Shown here: piece after piece, positions 20,727-31,262 of the stretch | How positions within the stretch are numbered: the stretch's first letter is position 1 | Layout of the letters: the number at the start of each line of letters is the position of its first letter | Source of the DNA: Chlamydomonas reinhardtii | Taxonomy: Eukaryota > Chlorophyta > Chlorophyceae > Chlamydomonadales > Chlamydomonadaceae | Length of the DNA: 64,000 bases | Assembly: GCF_000002595.2 (NCBI RefSeq) | Contig: NC_057010.1 | Coordinates: 62,001-126,000, forward strand | Reading direction: 5' to 3' | Program-made: the position numbers and the translations under genes | The notes under the pieces: generated by a model | The model's database searches: none | The model's input: the letters and a program-made list of their open reading frames with translations, nothing else | What the model was told of the DNA's origin: nothing

Positions 20727-21652
20727 GACTGACTGCCACTTTGCAAAGTGCAACTCCTACCCCAAAACACCAGCACCAACAGGGCAGGGCCCTCACACTG
20801 TTGGGTGCAGCCCGAAGCTGCATCCTGTAGACGGCCTAGGGCCGTGCAAGTTCGCTGAACCACGAGGATCAGCCGGTCCGACCCACCAGACAGCACAAGC
20901 CACAGCGCCCGCAACCTAGCGCAGGCGGTGCAGGCACGCCCACCGCCCAACCAAGTCCACACAGCCTCGCAACACCCTAGCACAGCAGACAGCGCCAGCC
21001 AGCCTTCGCTTAGTCGGCCTGCGCCAGCCAGCCTTCGCTGGACTGCCTTCGCCAGACTGCATTCGCCAAGCAGGTCTCTCCACTGTGTAGATGCGCCCAC
21101 AGCTCCAGCCGCCGCCGCCCGGAAGACGCCGGTCCTGGCTCCCGCCGCAGCGTGCCCCTGTTCACGCGCGGCGAGCCCGGCGCCACGTCAGGCCGCGGCA
21201 GCAGCCCACAGCAAGAATCGCCAGCAGCTCCAATCGGCCCTCCGTTACCGAAAGAGCCGCTCAGCGACACGCCACTGCGAGCCCGGCAGCAGCGAGCGCC
21301 CCGCCAGAAGCATCGCGAAGCCATGAGGACGAGGTCGACCGGCGAGCAGGCGCGCCACCCACGCTAGGTCGCGAAGGCTCCACGGTGTGAAGTCATGATG
21401 TTCGGCAAAGAGTGCCAGAGCGGGGGCCGCTCGGCAGGACGGCGACGATGATGTCGCCGACTGAGTGGCGCGCCGCAGCCAGAGCAGCACTGACGCACTA
21501 CAGCTGACCTAAGCAACGCCAGGGACGCCATGGAGGCGCCACAGGGGATGGGCGCGGCCACAAAGGCCGGCCAGGAACTACTACCGACAAGGAGGGTCAG
21601 GGCGCCGAGGCGCCCTAACGCAACCAAGCGGAGTAGAACGAGCTTTTAGCTG

Positions 21653-21841
21653 ATAGAGGTTACATGTGGGACGACAGCCGTGGACTAGCCAGGGCCCCAA
21701 AAACGTACGAGACACGCACGCTCACCCGAGGAGAGACCCCCGAATGACCCCCATGCTCCTCGCCTCCGGAGAGGGGAGGAACCCCAGGCCCGGCTCACCG
21801 CAAACGCTAGCGCTGCTCACCTAAGCCGTGGGTCGGCGTCA
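21653..21841. repeat. 190-bp direct repeat, copy B
   Basis: Same sequence as 20535-20726 with scattered substitutions. It lies immediately 3' of the LINE coding frame on the minus strand. Confidence 0.8.
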
Positions 21842-21876
21842 TAAGACTACCTCTTGCGAGTCCCTAAGCTGACAAG

Positions 21877-24800
21877 CTAGGGTGAGGCCGGTGGCGAGTC
21901 CGCTGTTGGCCCTACCAAGATAACCCCTCCAACATCATCTGACGCTAGGAATGGGTGCTGGTTCGGGACAAGGTCCCAGCGGCGCGGAGGCCGACGCAGA
22001 CTCACAAACGCAGCTAGCCTGGACCAGAAGTCCGCAATCACCTCCACACCGATCCTTCGCACAACAGCAACCTCCGCAGTCCGGTCTGCAGCATCACGGC
22101 AAGCGTAAAGGCGCTGTCGGCCGTATTCCAGGGCCGCCACAGCAGCCAAGCACACGATGTCCCACACCGCCTGCGATAGCCCTGGTGGCGCCTGTACTAA
22201 CCACAACTGGTTCCGTGTGATGTCCACATTCGCATGCTCCCGCATCACATCACGCAGAGCCTCCGCCACCACACAGTCCCAGAAGTGATGAACCCTAGCG
22301 CCAGCAGTCATCTGAGTCCCACACGGGCATTTCTCCACGCGTCCATCTGCGGCCCACGCCGCAAGCATCCCAAAGCCCGTGAACCCATTGACTGCCAGAC
22401 GCCAGAGCGGTTCCTTGTGTCGCGGCTCCCACACCAACGCCCACAGCCGCGCCAGGGCCGCCCGCAGCGCATGAATCGCTTCCGCTGGCGGCGCGGCGCC
22501 GCTGTAGGCCTCCTGGATGAAGGCCAAGTGACGCACGCGGAGCGCGTCGTACGCAGGCGCAAGTTGAAGCTGGGTTGCCTGCTTCACCGTAAGGGTCAGC
22601 AAGGGCACGTCAGCCGCGCCATGCCGCCACCCCAGGCTCTGCGCAAGCAGCAGCCATACCTGGGGGGCAGGAGGCGCGGAGGCCGCGCCGCCAGGCGCAT
22701 GCAGTGTGGCCGACGCCGCCACCCTCCACGCCGCCGGTACACGGGCCAGCAGCGCGGAGAACTGGGCAGCAGCATCCGGGCCGGACTGCAGCTCCGGCGG
22801 CACGCGCGCCATATCCGTAATGCGCAGGATGGGGCGCAGGACGGACCGCTTGTACTGTATAGTGCAGCGACGTGCGAGGCGCGGCCCGAGCGCACCAGCC
22901 GGCTTGGAAGCCACCAGCTGGCGCACCGCGGCCAGCGCCTCCCAGCACCGCACTGCCGTGCCGAGCGTGAGCAGACCCGGCAGCGCCATGAGAGCTGGGA
23001 AGTCACGTTCCAAGCCACCCGCCTGAAGCCCCGCCGCACACGGCAAGACTGGATTGCCCCAGAGCGGAAGTGCAAAGCACCAGGGCCCGGGCACCAGCAC
23101 AGCCGGGCGTAGGATTGTGACCGGAGGCAGGTAGCTGAGGGCACCCAGGAGGCGCACGAGGGCCGGGCAGGTTGCCGCCACCGGCTGGCCGAAGATTGCA
23201 CAGCCATCGGCAGCGGGTCCGACACCGCCGGCCGCCCGCTGCATCGTCAGGACGCAGAGGGGGTGGGCGGCCGTGTGTAGCTGCTGCACCAGGGCGGTGG
23301 CGGCGGCTGTCCACGGCGGTACGTAGGTGCCAGCCGCAGAGCCGTGCATGTGCTGCAGCCAGCGCACAGCCAACACAGCGTGTCGGGCGCGCACGTGTTC
23401 CACCACCGGCAGCAGTCCAAAGCCGCCATCGCGTGGCGGCAGGGCGACGCAGTCGGAGGGGAGGCCGGGAGGTCGGGCCCGGCCAGCACCTTGCGGCGTG
23501 GCAACGATGATGCGGCGGTCCACAAACCGCACAAGCGTTTTGAGGAAGTCTGCCAAAGCCGTCTGCGGCGGCAGACCCGCAAACTCCAGATGGTAGAGCA
23601 CACGGCTGACGGCGTAGGAGGAGGCACAGAAGCCACGGCCAAAGGCAGTTAGGGGGAGGCCGCAGAGCGTCCCCAGGGTGCCAATGGCAGGGGAGAGGGA
23701 AGGAGCCCCCTGGGCTGCAGCCGTGCCAAGTGGGAGGTCGTAGAAGACCACACCCAGCGTGCGCGAGTGCGAGACTACGCGCAAGCCATGCGCCATAGCA
23801 ACTGTGTTGGGCGGGGCAGGCGCGGCTACGGCACCGCCAGCACCCGCGGCAGAGCCGCCGGCCGTCACGCCACCAGTGACCACAACACCGGCAGCTGCCC
23901 AAACCGCGCCCGCCCGAGAAGGCACCGCACCACCGGCCGCCAAGATGCCCCCACCAGAGTGGCTGGTGCCGGGGCCGCCGACAGCCACCGCGCCACCAGC
24001 CGCCGCGCCGCCGGCAGCCATGCCGCCGGCAGCTGCCACACTGGTCGCCGCCACGCCGTGAGCTGCCATGTTGCCAGCCGCTGCGCCGCCAGCCGCCAAG
24101 CCAGCAGCGACAGCGCGGGTGGGAGCAGGAGTGGCGCGGCGCCGTGCACCGATGGGCAGAAGCTCCACTTTGTCGAGGTTAAGGCGCTGCCCAGAGGCGG
24201 CGCGGAAGGTCTCCATAGCTGCCAGGAAACCAGGCACGTTGGCCATCCGACGCAAGAACGGCGCAGCGTCGTCCGCAAAGGCAGTAGCTACGAGGCGGAT
24301 ATCCGCCCAGGAGACACCAAAGCCCGCGCGGTCGAGGTAGGCGAAGAGGGCCTGGGCCGGCGCCAAGTACAGAGGAGGCGCCAGCGGGCACCCCTGCCGT
24401 ACGCCCGCAATGATGAGGACGAAGGCCGACAGGTAGCCGTTAGCCAGGGCGGCAGAGCGCGTGCCCGTAAGCAGCAGCTTGACCCAGGCCAGGAAGCCAC
24501 TGCCAACGCCCATGACTGCCAAGCACCGGTACAGGAAGTTGCGGTCCAGGGTGTCGTAGGCTTTGTAGAAGTCCAGGAAGGCCACAACGCCGCGGTCAGC
24601 GTCAGCGGTGCTGCCCGCAGCGCCCCCGCCCCCGCCCCCGCCACCGCCGCCAGGGCCACCGCCTTCGGCCACCCGCATGAGCTCCGGCAGAAGCTGCAGC
24701 AGTAGGACGTTGTCGGCGATGCGGCGCCCGGGCAGGAAGGCTGTCTGGGCGGGGTGGATGACGTTGCTGAAGACGGGGATGAGCCGCCTGGCGAGGACGC

Positions 24801-25728
24801 GGGCCAGCGTGCGGTAGTCCGTGCCGAGCAGCGTAATGGGCCGATACGACGAAGGCTGCAGGGGGTCCCCGGGCTTGCTGAAGCATGTAATGACGCCATC
24901 AAGGAAGCCGCGTGGGGGAGCACCAGCAGCGAGGGAGGCCGTGAACACACGCGCAAGCACGCGTGCCGTGGGGCCCCCCAGTTCCCGGTACAACTCAGCC
25001 GGGATGCCGTCACGGCCCGGGGCGCTGCCAGCCGGCGCCGCCGCCAGGGCAGCCTCCACCTCAGCTGAACTCACTGTGTCGGCGCCAAGCCGCACAGCGT
25101 CCTCGTCAGTGCAGCGCCGCCCAAATGCTGCAAGGGCCGCAAGTACGCGGTCACAGGCGTCCGGGTCCGTAGCCACCGCAGCACTGATGCGCCGCCAGTA
25201 GTCGACAATATGTGTGGGGATTTCGGGAAGGGAGTCACACACACTGCCGTCCGGGCGCCGGATTGCCGCAATGCGCGCGGCGCCGCCAGGGGGCCGCACA
25301 AGCCGCGTGATCGCAGGCGAAGCCGTCTCGCGGGTGCGCAGCCACTGGAGGCGGGCGGCACGAGCGTGCCGAGCGACCGCGCGCTGCGCCGCTGCGGCAG
25401 CCGCGGAGCGCGCGGCGACGGCCGCAGCAGCAGCCTGAGCAGCATCGGGGCCTCCAGCCTCTACCACCGCTAGGGCGGCCGCCTCAGCAGCACGGGCCGC
25501 CGCCTCCTCCGCTGTCTCGTCAAGGATGCGGCCACGGGCGATGCGGTTAAGGCGGCCAACCGTGCGCACCAGGTCGCGCTTGTAGGCCACAAACCACCGC
25601 AGCAACGGCGCCGGCGCCTCGGGGGCGGCGGCACAGGCGCCGCGGTTCCAGTCGAGCAGCAAGCGGCGCAGGTCGGGGAACGCGAGGACGCATGCAGCAC
25701 TGCGCACGATGACCACTTCATACAATTA
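21877..25728 (-). mobile_element. 5'-truncated L1-like LINE with intact reverse transcriptase frame
   Basis: One uninterrupted frame of about 1,280 codons ends at DSPPASP. The polymerase shows SKPGDPLQPSSYRPITLL near residue 284, motif A FLDFYKAYDTLDR near 383, GVRQGCPLAP near 441 and the catalytic FADD near 483; a glycine run (about 357-368) is inserted before motif A. The C-terminal third ends with a Cys/His knuckle (CPCGTQMTAGARVHHFWDC). An apurinic-type endonuclease expected upstream is absent: the frame closes upstream at a TAA and the host gene's intron begins within 75 bases. No ATG lies at the frame's beginning. The copy lies on the same strand as the host gene at 25802-26419. The unbroken frame suggests a recent insertion. 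Confidence 0.85.
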
Positions 25729-25801
25729 AAGTACAGCTTGAACTACGCCTAGGGGCTTACAGGTGTGTGTACAGTGTCAGCCTAGAATAATCCCTGCCTA
25801 C

Positions 25802-26419
25802 CTCCACGGCCGCCACGGCCACCTCACTCAACGGGACCCCTTGCGCAAGTGCGCTGGCCATGAGGGCCGTCGGCATGCAGGCGTGCGCGACTCCGGGCAC
25901 GCCAATCGTGTGTGCGTGCTCCAGCACCGACAGCAGCGTCAGTAAGCGTCCGCTGAGACCCGCAGCTCGTTGCAGCGCGGCGCTCAGCTTAGCGCCAGCG
26001 GCCGAGCTGGCTTTCATCTCCTGCAACAAGACAGCGGCATCGTTGCTGACGGTTCATCTCTTTGCGGTTTTTCCGGTACGCCTTGCGACCACGACATATC
26101 AACCCTCTGCATGTGGCATTGCATCCGCTGTCTTCGCGCTAATCCTTCGCGCTATTCCTGAGCTCACCTGCTCCGACGCCGGCTTCAGGATGATGCTCCC
26201 GGCTCCCTCAGTCCGCAGCGCCTTCGCAGACTCTAGCACTCGGCCGCGCTCACGGGCGTCGAAACGAGACGCAGCGTTTGCCGCGACCACAGCGACCCTC
26301 GCAGAAGCAGACGCGGCCGCTTGCTGCCGAGCTGCTGCCTCTTCCGCCCGCTTTGCTTGCCGCTGCTTCTCTTCGACATCTTTTTTCGCCCTATCTAAAA
26401 TAGAAAAGAAGTCATCCAT
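25802..26419 (-). CDS. Host gene, first two exons; unknown coiled-coil protein
   Basis: Exon 1, 26419-26168, encodes 84 residues starting MDDFFSILDRAKKDVEEKQR and then an Ala/Arg/Glu-rich helix, typical of a coiled coil. Exon 2, 26020-25802, encodes 73 residues including LLTLLSVLEHAHTIGVPGVA. The donor CAG/GTGAGC, acceptor TTGCAG and second donor GAG/GTAGGC are canonical and in phase 0. The next exon should follow, but about 75 bases into the intron a 3.8-kb LINE frame begins. No later exon was recognised beyond it, so the gene may continue through a LINE-bearing intron or be truncated. Start chosen at the only in-frame ATG. No family recognised. Confidence 0.6.
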
Positions 26420-27270
26420 TCTTACGCGAAGTCACTAGACCGACAGTACTCGAACCCTGCTCGTAGTGCTCGTGGTGCTTGAATCTCAGATAGTGTTCAG
26501 CTTTAGTGTGCGTATCAGTATGTATGTGTGCCCCGCTGGACTGCAACTCGGCTGCCAAGTTCGGCCGCTTCAATCGAAGCTTCGCGTACCCTACCATGCC
26601 CCGACGCCAACCGCGCCACACGCGCGCATTTGCGCGCCCGTCTTCTGCAATACTTTTTCATAGCCCGCCTGGTCCCCTGACGCAGGAATCCAGCCGCTGG
26701 CCCTGCCCAATAACCGCAACTAGGCCGCTACCTATGCGGCTAGTCCCCCCTCACACCTCACACCCTCTAAACATCTACACCGCCCTCACACACCCGTGCT
26801 AGATACCTACACCTCCCTGCTGGTTTCCGCCCACCTGAGCCGCCGCAAGCCCAGCTATCTACATATGCCATGGAAAGTGTGACGCACCCGGTGCGTTTGC
26901 GCTACAGCGCGATTCAGCTCGAACCAACTAGCATGATCGATTACTCGCAGCTTCCTGTATACGTGATCTTCTTTCCAGGCCGCGAGAGCGAGTGCAGCGT
27001 ATGAACGAAGCCGGCAACTGCGCTTTCTTGGCTTCCTCGAGAATGCGCGCAGCTATAACTTACAGTGCGATGTATTAGCGACACAGTCTGGCCTGCCAGA
27101 GCGCGCACTTGCAAGAATTTCAGAGCGCGCTCGTTCCGATCGGCTGGGATGAAAGCTTACACGATATGTGCGAGCAGCTGCATCCGTTGATATAATCGGT
27201 GAGCAAAGTCATGCACAGTTGCGATGTGCTGTGAACTTTTAGCACGCTCGGCGACCCAGCTCGGCGAACC
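26420..27270. other. No supported gene; 5' flank of the coiled-coil gene
   Basis: Lower in GC than the genes. Presumably includes the promoter of the minus-strand gene starting at 26419; no specific site was recognised. Confidence 0.4.
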
Positions 27271-27545
27271 TGCTCTACGCTCCTCGCTGGCGGGGGGAGG
27301 GTTTCCTGCACCGCCCCCCCTTCTGCGCGCTGCACGACACGCCTGCGGGGGGAGGGAACCTCCCCCTGCACCCCCCTCCCCCAGCTTCCTAAGTGACGTG
27401 CCTCAGCGGCGGGCTAAGCGAATCGTATGGGAGGGGGGTGCAGGGGGGAGGGTGTCCCTCCCCCCGCTTGAGGGGGGGCGCAGGGGGGCCCCCCCCCCGC
27501 TAATTTGCATATCAATCAGGAGAGCCCCCCCCCCTGACATCGACT
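27271..27545. repeat. G-run/C-run hairpin cluster
   Basis: Long G and C runs alternate. CTCCCCCTGCACCCCCCTCC near 27360 pairs with GGAGGGGGGTGCAGGGGGGA near 27430, and further G8/C9 runs follow. The stretch could form large hairpins or quadruplexes. No coding frame is supported. Confidence 0.65.
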
Positions 27546-27606
27546 ACAACAAACGTCGATGCAGGCCACGATCGGTCGGCACTGATAGCTGGGCGCAGGG
27601 GCTAAG

Positions 27607-28070
27607 TTTCTACACCTCACCTTGTCAAAGGCTAACTGCTTTAGTATGCGCCTAGGATTCGGCTGAGAGACTGGGTTCAAGCTGCTCTCGCCCCTTTATC
27701 CTCACGACCGCCCGTACGACATGCACCGAAAAACTATGCACAGCGCTTTGCCTGACAGCCACTCCATGCATGCGCATTACCAACCTCCAAAGACCTCCAG
27801 AGCCCTCAGAGGCCTTCAGAGGCCTGTGCAAATCCCTTCAGAGGCCTGTGCAGATCCCTCCAGAGGCCGAGCGGCTCTGAAACAGCCTGTGTCAAGAATG
27901 CCAGACCACCCTAAAAGCAGCAGGAAGCCTCTTTCTAGCTCTGGCTGCCTGCGAAGCAGCTGCACGAGGACCTGAGCCCCGACGCTTATTGCGCGCTGCG
28001 CAAGGCTGCGCAAGGCGATGAGTTGAACGAGCGCGGAGCAGCTTAACCCCAACGTTCACTGTCACAATAA
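27607..28070 (-). repeat. Dispersed 460-bp repeat, copy 2 (inverted)
   Basis: Reverse complement of 9605-10066 over its full length, with a few substitutions and small indels (for example TTATTGTGACAG against TTATTGGGACAG). Two copies 17 kb apart in opposite orientation indicate a mobile family. Confidence 0.75.
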
Positions 28071-28831
28071 TTACGATAATGTTTGCGGCTAATTATACGC
28101 TAGCAAGGTTGGAGGGGGCCCGCAAGAATGGCCACTTCTCGTTTCACTCCAGTTTTGGGCGAATTCCGCATGAGGTTCACGCGAGCCGCCCCTGCGCCCC
28201 GCCCGCGCCTGCCCCCCAGCGCCTGTCATGCACTCCAGCGAGTCCCATCCGTGCTCGGGCCCAACTGTCAAGCGTCTGAAACCGTGTGCGCCCAGAGGCA
28301 GCTTATGGAAACCGGGTCATGGAAACCGCGTCTCTCTGCGTTTACACGCAGCTCACACATGCAGCTTCCCAAACGGCGCGCGCACGACTATGCACTCCCA
28401 GTCTCCCACTCGCGCGGCGCGCCAACCGCCAGCCTCCTCCGTGCTCCACCGTGCTCAGCCGCAGCTTCCCACACGCGTGCGCGCTCAACTGCCAGCTCCC
28501 ACTCGCGCGCCTGTCGACACGCGCCAACTGCCTGTGGGCGTCACTGCATCAGGTAGCTCCGAGCCGGGCAACCGCACAACTACCTGCTCACACTCGCGCA
28601 GCTGCCGACTGCCACGCTAACTCGTGTACGGCTGAGGGGGGTTGGGGTGCCGTACACGAGTCAGTTGGGGGTTAGTCGGAGCTGTCCCAGAACCTACATT
28701 ATACTATTTTTTGTGGCACGTGCATGCCGTGCATAAGACGCTGCTCCGCCGTTGGAATTTGTCGGCATTCCGCATCATGCGAATTCCGTCCAGCGCTAGC
28801 TCGTCGCCAGACACGTTCCACCCCGCCCTCC
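28071..28831. other. Gene-free stretch with degenerate short repeats
   Basis: Between about 28360 and 28620 the sequence repeats loosely on CAACTGCCAGCTCCCACTCG. A perfect hairpin is listed separately. The part next to 28832 should contain the 3' untranslated region of CSL4. Confidence 0.45.
28620..28661. repeat. Perfect 13-bp hairpin
   Basis: ACTCGTGTACGGC (28620-28632) pairs exactly with GCCGTACACGAGT (28649-28661) around a 16-base G-rich loop. It is about 170 bases beyond the CSL4 stop codon; whether it lies in that transcript is unknown. Confidence 0.7.
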
Positions 28832-30279
28832 TCACGCCGCCACCAGGGACTCCAGCTTGGCCACCTTGCGCTTCTCCACCGCCTGTGTCTCGGGGCACTG
28901 CATGGTGACCCAGCTGGTGGGCACCATGGCGGTGCCTGCGCCACAGCAGCCAGGCAGCACACCATCCAGACCAGCAAGACGTATGTGCAGCAACATGCAT
29001 TCACCGCACGGTGGTGGTATCGGCAAGGATGACACGTTACACACATGCCGAGAGCGCGTGTAGCAGGAACGCGGCCAAGCCGAACCACGTGCAAGCATTG
29101 ATACTGTGTGCAACACGCCACGGCGTGCGCAGTTTTGCTGATGTGATCACATCCTCTTACCTGCGGTTGCGCTTCTTGCGTAGACAACGCCCAACTCGTT
29201 CTTGGCTGTGCTCAGGTAGTAGGAGCGCGCGTCCCCCAGACTCACGACCTACACGCACGCACCGGCCGTTTAGCCATGCAGAACCACGTGCGCAGCCGCC
29301 AACTACATGGTAAGCTGTCATTCGCCATGAACACATTGTCCTACTGCCAGTGAGTTTGTAATCATGTAAGCTCGGCGCTGAGAATGAGAGTCTCACCTCC
29401 GCTCGCACAATGTCGCCCGGCCGGAAGCAGTCGTAAATCACCACCCGGTCAATCTCAGTGGACCGCACGTCCTGCTGCCTGCACTCATGCCCAATTCGCA
29501 ACGGTGGTGTAAGCGTGGCTGGCAGCAACCCCATGCCTTCAATCAAAGTTGCGCTCCCCTACACAAGGCCCGGGCGCGTGCTACTGGTCCACCCGTACCT
29601 ATAGCGCCCTGCCGTCCTTACCTAATGACACCTTTGAATTCAGTGCCGAGCGCTTGTCGCCCCACACACATTATGAGTGCATGCGCCGCCGTCTGGGCCA
29701 CACGGCTAATCTTCACCGTCACGATGTCGCCCGGCTTAGGCACCAGCGGGCGTGTGTCCCCTGACGCCACGTGGATAGTGGGCTTCTGCAGGTGGGTTGG
29801 AAGGAGCAGTAAGGGGTTGGGGTGGGGTGGAGTATGACGTTAGGGACACCCAGGGCCTGCTGTGGCGCCGCCCATACAGACGCAGCGCTAACACGGCATC
29901 CTGGAGCGGGCCATCCTGGAACGGGCCATCCGCATGTGCCCGACAATGGAGTCATCTTCAATAGTCATGTGGGCTGCATACGATGCACGTACTCTCAGGC
30001 CTCCACCCGAGCCTCGCCGCCCAAACCCTTGATCTCCATACACTAAGCGCACCTCGCCAGGGTCAGCCGATGGCTCAAGGCGTTGGAAGCCCACAACTGA
30101 GGCAATAACGAATCCATCCCTCACGAACACTCCTTCTCCAGCAGCGTATGTATCCTGCACACAGCAGGCACGCGTCAAGCGCCGTGAGCACGGGCCATCA
30201 GGTTGCTCGAGGCGGCACGCACCGTGGTACCCAGCCGGTCGCCCACGCAAACCCCGCACTCCTCCGTGGCCGCGCTCAT
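28832..30279 (-). CDS. CSL4: Exosome complex component CSL4 (EXOSC1)
   Basis: Six exons (30279-30223, 30154-30053, 29785-29622, 29478-29397, 29248-29161, 28935-28832) give 198 residues, close to the 195 of the human protein. CSL4 is a cap subunit of the RNA exosome, the 3'-to-5' RNA degradation and processing machine. The N-terminal part reads GDRLGTTDTYAAGEGVFVRD and ends near VVGFQRL; an S1-type RNA-binding domain follows (LVPKPGDIVTVKISRVA to FRPGDIVRAEVVSLGDARSY); the C-terminus MVPTSWVTMQCPETQ and EKRKVAK is characteristic of the family. All junctions have GT-AG ends and consistent phases. The start ATG is the first in an otherwise short exon whose GDRLG matches the family's beginning. 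It is divergent from the RING-CH gene about 1 kb away. Confidence 0.93.
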
Positions 30280-31262
30280 ACCACCCGCTGCTCCGTTAAC
30301 AGCTTGTTTGCCAAACTCCTCCTCCTCCTAGCAGATTCAGCAAGCGGGAGTGTGTGAATGCCGAGGCTGTCGGCGCCTCCTCTGATGCTATTGCTCACTT
30401 ATCAGATGCAAAGTATGTCTAGAAGCCGTTGTAAGATGTATGTACAAGCTCGCAAGGGAGTCAGTTCAAGAGGACTTGCTGCCCGAGTTGCCGAAGCGCG
30501 CAGAACGCAGTAAGGTGTCTAATTTTGTATTCTAGCAACGTAATTTATGCAATGTTAGGTAATCTCTGTGTCGCTGTGCAGTTAGTGCCACTTGCGTTCC
30601 ATTACCGAATCACTTCATTTCGACCGCGCCTTCAGCCTGCGAAGGCTGCTTCTGGAGTATTTGTATCCTAGGTTTGACAGTGCTGCACATGAAATGCTCT
30701 ACTTATTACATAGGCTGGACCTACACACCTCGCGGAACCCTTCTTTGTTCTTCTCGGCTTTTCGGGCAGCCGCGCTGCCGGTGCGTACGCGTGCCACAAT
30801 TCCTGCCTAGAAATACAGGATCCTCTGAGAATGCGCCGACGGCATTGAGGACAGAGGCGGTAGAGGTTTGCATGCCAAGCGTTGGCCCTATTGTGGTGCT
30901 CGGAGCTTCAGGTGCTGGCAAGGTGGGCAGGTGGGTCGTCGCCACAAACGCGTGCTGGTGTGCTGTGGAAAAGGAGACAAGCGGCACCCAGCGGCACGTC
31001 CACTGAAAGGCACGCAGAATGCACGTCCTGACTTGCCCCGACGTCGGACCGCTGGCTGACGGAGTACCCGGGATGCAGCTGCCTCCCCTGACATCACTAA
31101 CCAGACCTGTGCTCCGGGTCGACGGAGGAGGAGTGCCTGCTTGCCCTGCACGCGCTAGGGCCGCACGCCCACAACGGTGTGTTCTGTCTGCGTCCACACC
31201 TGCAGGCGGTCGCCGGTCGAGGATTGCACCAGTCGCCTTGAGCAGTGGCGGCGCTGCCTCAC
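30280..31262. promoter_or_regulatory. Divergent intergenic region between CSL4 and the RING-CH gene
   Basis: Both flanking coding regions start here in opposite directions, so the 983 bases should hold both promoters and 5' leaders. No TATA-like element could be assigned. A short frame at 30871 encodes GPIVVLGASGAGK before a GT, which resembles a P-loop, but no exon could be joined to it in phase. Confidence 0.5.

Larger units (their letters stand above)
20134..21876. other. Repeat-rich stretch without a recognised gene
   Basis: Holds the pair of direct repeats listed separately and a run of short CGCCAGCCAGCCTTCGCT-type repeats near 20995-21065. The minus strand here should be the 3' untranslated region of the LINE at 21877-25728, but where that element ends could not be fixed. 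Confidence 0.5.

Noticed and set aside
30871-31006. P-loop-like GPIVVLGASGAGK before a GT, upstream of the RING-CH gene
   Set aside because: No downstream exon continues in phase with a Ser or Thr after GK, and the flanking frame closes quickly.
31101-31230. Coding-looking frame STEEECLLALHALGPHAH upstream of the RING-CH start
   Set aside because: No acceptor and donor pair joins it in phase to the RING-CH exon or to the P-loop-like piece; it may still be an exon of an unseen gene.
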